Assembly (NCBI GenBank): GCA_008671285.1
Contig: RPYR01000004.1
Location: forward strand, 1 to 6,612
Direction of reading: 5' to 3'
DNA length: 6,612 nucleotides
Source of the DNA: Collinsella aerofaciens
GTDB taxonomy: Bacteria; Actinomycetota; Coriobacteriia; Coriobacteriales; Coriobacteriaceae
The position numbers were made by a program, and so were the translations under genes. The first letter of the stretch is position 1; the number at the start of each line of letters is the position of its first letter. Below the pieces are notes generated by a model. It did no database searches, had not been told where the DNA came from, and saw nothing but the letters and a program-made list of their open reading frames with translations. This document shows, one piece after another, positions 1-5,240 of the stretch.

Positions 1-2802
1 GCCGTCACCTTTGGCGCAGGCGTTGCAGGCGTCGCTTCTTCTGCCGTGCGCGACGCCGCATCCCTCACTCTGTTCATTGGGGACGAGAAGGCAGATGGAC
101 CCCAGCTTCCGCGACTGCGCGAAGGTGCAGACGTCGGTGTCGATGTGATAATACAGTTCGTAATGTTCAAGTGGCCCACCAAGGCTTGGTCGGGGTCGTG
201 GCCCACACTCCTCGATTCGTGGAATATGTCGGTGAACGATGGCGACCAGTATGTGCTCCAGCGCTCTGAGCTCGCATTGGGTGAAGATACGCCTTATACG
301 TTGGATGCCTGCTTCGGCACGCCCGGCAACGCCGAGGCAGGTGGTGTGCCGCAGTTTATCGCATCGGCCACCATCGTCACCAACGCCGAGCTGCTCGCAC
401 GCGCCGAGGTTAAGGCCACTGCAAGGAATGTCGCGCCTGTCGTGCGCGATTGGGATCAAGCGGTCGCGCGCATTGAGCTCGAGGCGAATGCAGAAAGCGA
501 CGACACAGGACAGATCGAGCATTTCGTCCATGCACTGATGGAGAACGACGAAAACGCCGCGCCGATGTATAAGTACACCTATATCGGGCAGGCGAAGGAC
601 GCCGCTGCGGACCCCAACGCCAATTCTTCCGGCGTGTCGGAGGATGAGCGAGGCGGCATCAAGCCCTCGAGCGACAATGTGCTGTTTGCTGGCGTGCTCA
701 GCGAAGCCCACATGAAGCTGGCGATGATCGCCGGCGTGGAGTGCCTGTTCCGTATCGCCTCGGTGCGCTACGGCGAGAATGGTCGCTCGCGCCTGGTGGT
801 GCATACAAAAACGAACGGCACGTGGTCCGCTCCCACGCCCGTGGACTTCCCCCTTGGGTTTGGCGAGGGCGACGTGGAGCGCAGCGGCATATTCGATTAC
901 GACTTCGACGTGGTGGAATATACGGACGGAAGAGGAAACCAAGACGCCTACGTGCTGCTGGTCTCGGGCGAGCGCCCCGCCGGCGACAACACCTTTTTCG
1001 ATACGGCGAGCACATCCGGCATACTGTCCGTTGTGCGCCTGCGTATAAGTAATGACGAGATCCGCGTGGTGTCGCATACGTCATGGCGCAGCATCTCGCG
1101 CGGCCGCCTGCAAGAGGATGGCTACCATTGCCTGCAGTGCCCGCGTATCACGGTGGGTAAGACGCTGGTCGACGGGCGCCTGTCGGGTGCCTACCTCCAT
1201 CGCCGCGGAGCCACCGCCGAGAAGGCGTTGGGCACCGAGGCAGAGGTCGCGCTCGAGTGCTTTACCCTGTGGTCGGACGATTTGGGCGACAGCCTCACAT
1301 TCCGTCAGGTCCTCCGCTTTCCGCAGGCACCGTCGAGCATCGAGCTGGGCGCGCCCGAGAATATCAACGGAAAAATGGTGGTGCCCGTTGCATACGAGAC
1401 TGCAAGCGGTTGTGGCTGCGCATCGTACGCCGTGATCGGCCGGTCTATTGCGGGTTGGGGCGTTATGTCGCCAGATGCCACAGTGCCCCATGCGGTGCCG
1501 TGGCCGCAGCACACGGGCTTTTTGGCTACCGTCGACGAGCAGCTGCAGCATATTACTTGGACACGAGGCGCGAAGGCATTTGCGTCGGAGCCCGTGGGCG
1601 CCGCGGGCTGTGGTCCGGCGTCGTTCAGCGCGAGCAACAACGGCCGGTGCGTGATGTACGTAGAGAACACCGACGGCAAGGTGGGACAGACCTACGACGA
1701 AGAAGGCAACCCGGTAGCGGTGATGGGCAAGCACTTCCGTATCTTCGCCAGCGTCTTGGAAGGCGATCTGTTCACAGAACCGTTCGTGATGTGTGAGCTC
1801 GACCACCCCGTCGATCAGATAACGACGTTTTTGACGTCGGGCGGCATGCTCTCGGCGCTCGCCACGCACATTGTGAGTGCCGAGCAGAGCGAGGCGGAGC
1901 TGCACGGCATAGAAGTGCCTCTGGTGGCATGCGCGACGCCGACAGGCGCGGTCGCTACCTCGGGCGCGGTGGTGCCCGGAGCGGCAGGCGAATCCTTCAT
2001 GGTAACGGTGCGAAACGACGGCAACACGCTGCTCACCGCCGGAACGATTGATCTGTACCGAGAGGGCTCCAACCAGCCGTTCTCCAGCGCATCCATCGGG
2101 TTCGGAGCGAACGCACGCATGGCATCGATCTACGATCCGGAGCTTGCCGAGGATGCTTCGGCCAACGACATGGCACACGTGAAGTACACAGTCGAGACGC
2201 TGGGCGCACGTTTTGCGACGCACCCGCTGGTTGCCGACAATGGCAACGCCGTGCTGGCACCAGGCTGCACGGCACAGTTCCGCATGAGCTTTGCCATCCC
2301 GGAGAGCTGGAGCGACGAGGTGGGCAAGCGCGTCACGCTGTATGCGAAGGCGCGCGACCTGGTGGCGCTCGATCCCGTAACGCTCGAGGAGATCCGACCC
2401 GGCGCAAACTCGGCGCTGGGCGCTGTGCTGCACGAGCTTCACGTACCCGACGCAGCATGCGAACGCTCGGAAGTGCAGGTCGGCGTATGCGACAGCGCGG
2501 ATACGACGGGACTTCACGATGCACCGATGACGGTCGACGGCGATGGTGGCTCGAGCGGCGGCAGCTCCGGCGGAAGCAGCTCCGGTGGCGGCAGTGGCTC
2601 TGGCAGCGGCAAGGATCACGGCAATAACAAGCGCTCCGGAAAAGCGAGCGCGCTTGCGGGCACGGGCGATGCCAACGCTCCCCTTACGGCAGCCGCTGCA
2701 GCACTCGCCGCAGCAGGCGCCGGCCTTATCGTCTACAGCGCCCGCCGAACCGCCCTCGGACGCGGTGCCAGCGACGAAGCCGATGCGGATAGGTCCCACT
2801 AG
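1..2802 (+). CDS. Large cell-wall-anchored surface protein, 5' end outside window
   Basis: The frame is open from base 1 to a TAG at 2800-2802, giving 933 residues. The GTG at 46 is only an internal valine candidate: no ribosome binding site precedes it and the reading frame is open upstream, so the true start and any signal peptide lie outside. Residues roughly 220-640 (nt 660-1920) are rich in short beta-strand patterns with turns such as NGTWSAPTPVDF and FRIFASVLEGDLFTEPFV, which suggests a propeller-like repeat fold; this is inference. Residues about 645-790 (nt 1930-2370) resemble a CARDB/Ig-like beta-sandwich (SFMVTVRNDGNTLLTAGTI). Then come a Gly/Ser stalk, an LAGTG sorting motif, an Ala-rich membrane helix and Arg-Arg. 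I do not recognise a named gene. The role is probably adhesion or display at the cell wall. No catalytic motif was seen. It is followed by a hairpin and is not part of the topoisomerase operon. Confidence 0.85.
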   Translation, partial: AVTFGAGVAGVASSAVRDAASLTLFIGDEKADGPQLPRLREGADVGVDVIIQFVMFKWPTKAWSGSWPTLLDSWNMSVNDGDQYVLQRSELALGEDTPYTLDACFGTPGNAEAGGVPQFIASATIVTNAELLARAEVKATARNVAPVVRDWDQAVARIELEANAESDDTGQIEHFVHALMENDENAAPMYKYTYIGQAKDAAADPNANSSGVSEDERGGIKPSSDNVLFAGVLSEAHMKLAMIAGVECLFRIASVRYGENGRSRLVVHTKTNGTWSAPTPVDFPLGFGEGDVERSGIFDYDFDVVEYTDGRGNQDAYVLLVSGERPAGDNTFFDTASTSGILSVVRLRISNDEIRVVSHTSWRSISRGRLQEDGYHCLQCPRITVGKTLVDGRLSGAYLHRRGATAEKALGTEAEVALECFTLWSDDLGDSLTFRQVLRFPQAPSSIELGAPENINGKMVVPVAYETASGCGCASYAVIGRSIAGWGVMSPDATVPHAVPWPQHTGFLATVDEQLQHITWTRGAKAFASEPVGAAGCGPASFSASNNGRCVMYVENTDGKVGQTYDEEGNPVAVMGKHFRIFASVLEGDLFTEPFVMCELDHPVDQITTFLTSGGMLSALATHIVSAEQSEAELHGIEVPLVACATPTGAVATSGAVVPGAAGESFMVTVRNDGNTLLTAGTIDLYREGSNQPFSSASIGFGANARMASIYDPELAEDASANDMAHVKYTVETLGARFATHPLVADNGNAVLAPGCTAQFRMSFAIPESWSDEVGKRVTLYAKARDLVALDPVTLEEIRPGANSALGAVLHELHVPDAACERSEVQVGVCDSADTTGLHDAPMTVDGDGGSSGGSSGGSSSGGGSGSGSGKDHGNNKRSGKASALAGTGDANAPLTAAAAALAAAGAGLIVYSARRTALGRGASDEADADRSH
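2545..2799 (+). other. Gly/Ser stalk plus LAxTG sortase sorting signal (C-terminus of the surface protein)
   Basis: Codons 2545-2610 encode 22 residues of only Gly and Ser, a flexible wall-spanning linker. A basic stretch follows (KDHGNNKRSGK). The motif L-A-G-T-G is at 2653-2667 and is followed by Asp. An Ala-rich hydrophobic helix spans about 2677-2742 and ends in Arg-Arg (2743-2748). This is the tripartite sorting signal. LAxTG rather than LPxTG is the form associated with class E sortases in high-GC Gram-positives (established knowledge). Cleavage would be expected between Thr and Gly. Oddly, 17 residues follow the Arg pair, including an acidic run (SDEADAD), whereas most sorting signals end soon after the positive charges. 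Confidence 0.8.
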
Positions 2803-2819
2803 CTCTCAGCCGCTTTTGT

Positions 2820-2827
2820 GGGGGGGG
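2820..2827 (+). repeat. G8 homopolymer tract
   Basis: Eight consecutive G residues begin 17 bases after the surface-protein stop codon. The flanks TCAGC (2806-2810) and GCTGA (2829-2833) form a weak 5-bp inverted repeat around it. The tract is outside any convincing reading frame, so strand slippage here would not switch a coding frame. It is prone to sequencing error and length variation. Confidence 0.6.
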
Positions 2828-2852
2828 CGCTGACCCTGCTCATCGAACATCA

Positions 2853-2888
2853 AATGGGCTGGTTCTGGATACCCAGAGCCAGCCCATT
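2853..2888. terminator. Long hairpin, probable terminator (possibly bidirectional)
   Basis: Arms 2853-2868 (AATGGGCTGGTTCTGG) and 2873-2888 (CCAGAGCCAGCCCATT) pair over 16 bp with one G:U wobble and a 4-base loop (ATAC). It lies 50 bases downstream of the surface-protein stop and is the natural place for that transcript to end. No long T-run follows on either strand; the minus strand has a slightly better tail (TTTGATGTT). On the minus strand the hairpin begins 5 bases after the stop of a possible 38-codon ORF, so it could serve both directions. Intrinsic termination is inferred from stem quality only. Confidence 0.6.
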
Positions 2889-2893
2889 ACGCA

Positions 2894-3010
2894 TTAGATG
2901 TCGTCAGAGGAGTTGAGTTCTGCCTCGAGCTTGGCACGGCGTCTTTTCGCCAACAATCCGCACGACATGTCTTCGACAGCGTATCCAACCGCAAACGCAG
3001 CAAGACACAT
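2894..3010 (-). CDS. Possible small protein, 38 aa, unknown function
   Basis: On the minus strand an ATG at 3010-3008 opens 38 codons ending in TAA at 2896-2894. The frame is open upstream to a TAG near 3134, but no ATG, GTG or TTG occurs before 3010, so this is the only start. The product begins with a mildly hydrophobic stretch (MCLAAFAVGYAVEDM) and ends with a basic, then acidic, helix-like tail (AKRRRAKLEAELNSSDDI). In its favour: a protein-like composition and a terminator-like hairpin 5 bases past the stop. Against it: a poor ribosome binding site (only GAAG about 12 bases upstream), no convincing promoter, and small size. The family is not recognised. It may be a real small protein or chance. 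Confidence 0.3.
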   Translation of the reverse strand: MCLAAFAVGYAVEDMSCGLLAKRRRAKLEAELNSSDDI

Positions 3011-3026
3011 TCGGCCGTCTTCAAAC

Positions 3027-3063
3027 TTACTCGGACAGAGCCGACTCGGTTTTGTCCGAGTAA
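3027..3063 (+). repeat. 17-bp hairpin (perfect 11-bp outer inverted repeat)
   Basis: TTACTCGGACA (3027-3037) is exactly inverted as TGTCCGAGTAA (3053-3063). Inside, 3038-3043 pairs with 3047-3052 through two G:U wobbles and four Watson-Crick pairs, closing on a 3-base loop (ACT). The stem is complete only in plus-strand RNA; on the minus strand the wobbles become A.C mismatches. No T-run follows. It lies upstream of the predicted topoisomerase promoter, so it is not in that mRNA leader. It could end read-through transcription from the left, be a protein-binding palindrome, or sit in the leader of the small minus-strand ORF. Confidence 0.65.
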
Positions 3064-3070
3064 ACGAATC

Positions 3071-3101
3071 TCCATCGAACTCCGAACGATTGTTCGATGG
3101 A
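3071..3101. promoter_or_regulatory. Nested inverted repeats containing a LexA/SOS-box-like palindrome
   Basis: The core CGAAC-GATT-GTTCG (3083-3096) has perfect 5-bp arms and fits the Gram-positive SOS (Cheo) box GAAC-N4-GTTC; against CGAAC-RNRY-GTTCG it has one deviation in the central four bases. A second CGAAC copy at 3076-3080 makes a larger 10-bp inverted repeat TCCATCGAAC (3071-3080) / GTTCGATGGA (3092-3101) that shares the right half-site. The core ends 16 bases before the predicted -35 of the topoisomerase operon. LexA repression of a topoisomerase IV operon is, as I recall, reported in Bacillus subtilis, which makes this site plausible. Binding by LexA is inference; the position upstream of, not over, the promoter is a weakness. 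Confidence 0.5.
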
Positions 3102-3112
3102 TTTCGTGTTGG

Positions 3113-3141
3113 TTGGAATCGTCTGTGGGCTGGGCTATGCT
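3113..3141 (+). promoter_or_regulatory. Predicted sigma-A-type promoter for the topoisomerase operon
   Basis: A -35 element TTGGAA (3113-3118) and a -10 element TATGCT (3136-3141) are separated by the ideal 17 bases. Transcription would start near 3148, leaving a leader of about 48 bases before the parE-like start. No other pair of this quality was found between 3064 and 3195. Confidence 0.6.
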
Positions 3142-3195
3142 ACCTTGACTATCTATATGACTTAAACGCAGCAAGGGAGCACCGAGAGAGCGAGT

Positions 3196-5193
3196 ATGGC
3201 AAAAAACACCGCAAACTATGGTAACGACAGTATCCGCCAGCTCAAGGACGAGGAGCGCGTACGCCTGCGCCCTGCCGTCATCTTCGGCTCGGACGGACTC
3301 GATGGCTGCGCGCATGCCGCCTTCGAGATTCTGTCCAACGCCGTTGACGAGGCGCGCCAGGGCTACGGCAAGCTCATCACCCTTACCGCCTTTCGCGATG
3401 GCTCCATTCAGGTAGAGGACAACGGCCGTGGCTGCCCGCTCGACTGGAACCCCTCCGAGAAGCGCTTTAACTGGGAACTCGTCTTTTGCGAGCTCTACGC
3501 CGGCGGCAAATACAATAACAACCAGGGCGGCGACTACGACTTCTCGCTCGGTACCAACGGCCTGGGCTCGTGCGCGACCCAGTACGCCTCCGAGTACATG
3601 GACGTCACGGTTTGGCGCGATGGCAACAAGTACTCCCTGCACTTTAAGAAGGGCAAGGTTGTCGGCGCCAAGAAGAAGGCACTCGAGATTGAGCCCAGCG
3701 ACGAGAACCGCACCGGCACCACCATCAAGTGGCGCCCCGATCTTGAGGTCTTTACCTCGATCAGCATTCCCCACGACTGGTATCGCGAGACCATGCGCCG
3801 CCAGGCCGTGGTCAACGCCAACGTGACCTTCCGCCTGCGCATCGAGGGCGACGATGGTGAGTTTTCCGAAGAGGATTTTTGCTATCCCAAGGGCATCGAG
3901 GACTATGTGCTCGAGAAGGTCGGTACCGACTACCTTACCGAGCCCTTCTTTATCGAGGCCGACCGTCGCGGTCGCGACCGCGAGGACCTGCCCGACTACA
4001 ACGTGAAGATTACCGCGTGCATGTGCTTCTCGCGCACCTTCATGATGCAGGAGTACTACCACAACTCATCGTGGCTCGAGAACGGCGGTTCGCCCGAGAA
4101 GGCCGCCCGCAGCGCTCTGACCAGTGCCATCGATGCTTACATTAAGCAACAGGGCAAGTACAACAAAAACGAGAGCGGCATTAAGTGGCAGGATGTCCAG
4201 GACTGTCTGGTGCTGGTGACCAACTGCTTCTCCACCCAGACGTCCTATGAAAACCAGACTAAGAAGGCCATCAACAACCGCTTTATCCAGCAGGCTATGA
4301 CGGCCTTCTTTAAAGAGCGCCTCTCGACCTACTTGATCGAGAACAAGGACGCCGCCAATAAGATTATGGAGCAGGTGCTCATCAACAAGCGCTCGCGCGA
4401 GAACGCCGAGAAGACGCGCCAGAGCATCAAGACCAACTTGCAGCAGAAGACCGACATGGCCAACCGCGTGCAGAAGTTCATCGATTGCCGCTCCAAGGAC
4501 AAGAGCCGCCGCGAGATCTACATCGTAGAGGGTGACTCGGCAGCAGGCGCCATTCGCACCTCGCGCGATGCCGAGTTCCAGGGCGTTATGCCCGTCCGCG
4601 GCAAGATCCTCAACTGCCTGAAGGAGGACTACCCGCGCATTTTTAAGTCCGACATCATCATGGACCTCATGCGCGTGCTGGGCTGCGGCGTGGAGATCAA
4701 GGACAAGCGCATCAAGAACCTCGGTGCCTTTGACCTCGACAACCTCAACTGGAACAAGGTCATCATCTGTACGGACGCCGACGTCGACGGTTATCACATC
4801 CGCACGCTCGTGCTCACCATGCTCTACCGCCTGGTGCCCACACTTATCGACGAGGGCTACGTGTATATCGCCGAGTCGCCGCTCTACGAGATCAACTGCA
4901 AAGAGAAGACCTACTTTGCCTACACCGAGCTCGAAAAGAACGGCATTCTTAAGGAAATCGGCGACCAGAAGTGCTCCATCAACCGCTCCAAGGGTCTTGG
5001 TGAGAACGATCCGGACATGATGTGGCTCACCACCATGAACCCCGAGACGCGTCGTCTGATCAAGGTGGAACCCGAGGACGTCACCAAGATGGAGACCATG
5101 TTCAACCTATTGCTGGGCAACGACGAGGCAGGCCGCAAGCGCCATATCTCCGAGCACGGCAAGGAATATCTGGACCAGCTAGACCTGCAATAG
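3196..5193 (+). CDS. parE: Type IIA DNA topoisomerase subunit B (ParE/GyrB-like, divergent branch)
   Basis: This is a complete 665-residue ATPase subunit of an A2B2 topoisomerase that passes one DNA duplex through another using ATP in the cytoplasm. The start is fixed: the only in-frame start after the TAA at 3163 is this ATG, with a weak purine-rich site (GAGAGAG, 3184-3190). The GHKL ATPase has Glu44 as general base, Asn48 for Mg, D75-N-G-R-G, an ATP lid at G119-T-N-G-L-G124, and QTK-loop Lys356. The TOPRIM domain has E445-G-D-S-A and D527-A-D-V-D531-G. KGLGE is at 599-603. The long insert of E. coli GyrB is absent, as in ParE. Several normally invariant stretches differ: RPAVIFG replaces RPGMYIG and LSNAVDEA replaces VDNAIDEA. 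Ser147 sits where E. coli GyrB has Arg136. It is co-directional with the A subunit 44 bases downstream. It could be gyrase B instead; the ParE label is tentative, the family is certain. Confidence 0.93.
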   Translation: MAKNTANYGNDSIRQLKDEERVRLRPAVIFGSDGLDGCAHAAFEILSNAVDEARQGYGKLITLTAFRDGSIQVEDNGRGCPLDWNPSEKRFNWELVFCELYAGGKYNNNQGGDYDFSLGTNGLGSCATQYASEYMDVTVWRDGNKYSLHFKKGKVVGAKKKALEIEPSDENRTGTTIKWRPDLEVFTSISIPHDWYRETMRRQAVVNANVTFRLRIEGDDGEFSEEDFCYPKGIEDYVLEKVGTDYLTEPFFIEADRRGRDREDLPDYNVKITACMCFSRTFMMQEYYHNSSWLENGGSPEKAARSALTSAIDAYIKQQGKYNKNESGIKWQDVQDCLVLVTNCFSTQTSYENQTKKAINNRFIQQAMTAFFKERLSTYLIENKDAANKIMEQVLINKRSRENAEKTRQSIKTNLQQKTDMANRVQKFIDCRSKDKSRREIYIVEGDSAAGAIRTSRDAEFQGVMPVRGKILNCLKEDYPRIFKSDIIMDLMRVLGCGVEIKDKRIKNLGAFDLDNLNWNKVIICTDADVDGYHIRTLVLTMLYRLVPTLIDEGYVYIAESPLYEINCKEKTYFAYTELEKNGILKEIGDQKCSINRSKGLGENDPDMMWLTTMNPETRRLIKVEPEDVTKMETMFNLLLGNDEAGRKRHISEHGKEYLDQLDLQ

Positions 5194-5227
5194 CAGCAAA
5201 TCGATAACGACGGCCATAAGAAGTTCA

Positions 5228-5240
5228 AGAGGAAATCGTG
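5228..5240 (+). promoter_or_regulatory. Ribosome binding site deciding a GTG start for the A subunit
   Basis: AGAGGA (5228-5233) lies 4 bases upstream of the GTG at 5238-5240. An in-frame TAA at 5205-5207 rules out an earlier start, and the first in-frame ATG (about 5358) lies inside the conserved core of the protein, so GTG is the only reasonable start. The 44-base gap after the B-subunit stop has no promoter or terminator, which implies one operon. Confidence 0.75.

Larger units (their letters stand above)
2803..3195. other. Intergenic region between surface protein and topoisomerase operon
   Basis: This 393-base stretch holds no convincing plus-strand gene. In order it contains the G8 tract, a terminator-like hairpin, a possible minus-strand 38-codon ORF, a 17-bp hairpin, nested inverted repeats with an SOS-box-like core, a promoter, and the topoisomerase leader. 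No tRNA-like cloverleaf or recognisable riboswitch was seen. Confidence 0.7.

Noticed and set aside
46..48. GTG at 46 as the true start of the surface protein
   Set aside because: The frame is open to base 1 and no ribosome binding site precedes this codon; a surface protein should begin with a signal peptide, which is not seen here.
1081..2799. Long minus-strand ORF (572 codons) antisense to the surface protein
   Set aside because: Its Ala/Arg/Val/His-rich, domain-free product is typical of the antisense shadow of a GC-rich gene; the plus-strand frame has a sorting signal and a coherent domain order.
2806..2833. Hairpin around the G8 tract as the surface-protein terminator
   Set aside because: Only 5 clean base pairs plus a bulge and G:U wobbles; the 16-bp hairpin at 2853-2888 is far stronger.
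3145..3150. TTGACT as a -35 element
   Set aside because: A good -35 sequence by itself, but 16-18 bases downstream there is only GCAGCA-like sequence, not a -10; the 3113/3136 pair is much better.
3173..3179. AAGGGAG as the ribosome binding site of the B subunit
   Set aside because: It is a stronger match than the closer GAGAGAG but lies 16 bases from the ATG, too far for normal use; no in-frame start exists closer to it.
2898..3224. Plus-strand ORF of 108 codons across the intergenic region
   Set aside because: It runs through the hairpins, the SOS-like site and the promoter, overlaps the topoisomerase start in another frame, and has a Ser/Arg-rich composition with no recognisable domain; best explained as chance.
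2887..4062. Minus-strand ORF of 391 codons over the start of the B subunit
   Set aside because: Antisense to conserved ATPase motifs; low-complexity Val/Leu/Ala/Gly/Asp composition, no ribosome binding site, and in a different frame from the 38-codon candidate.
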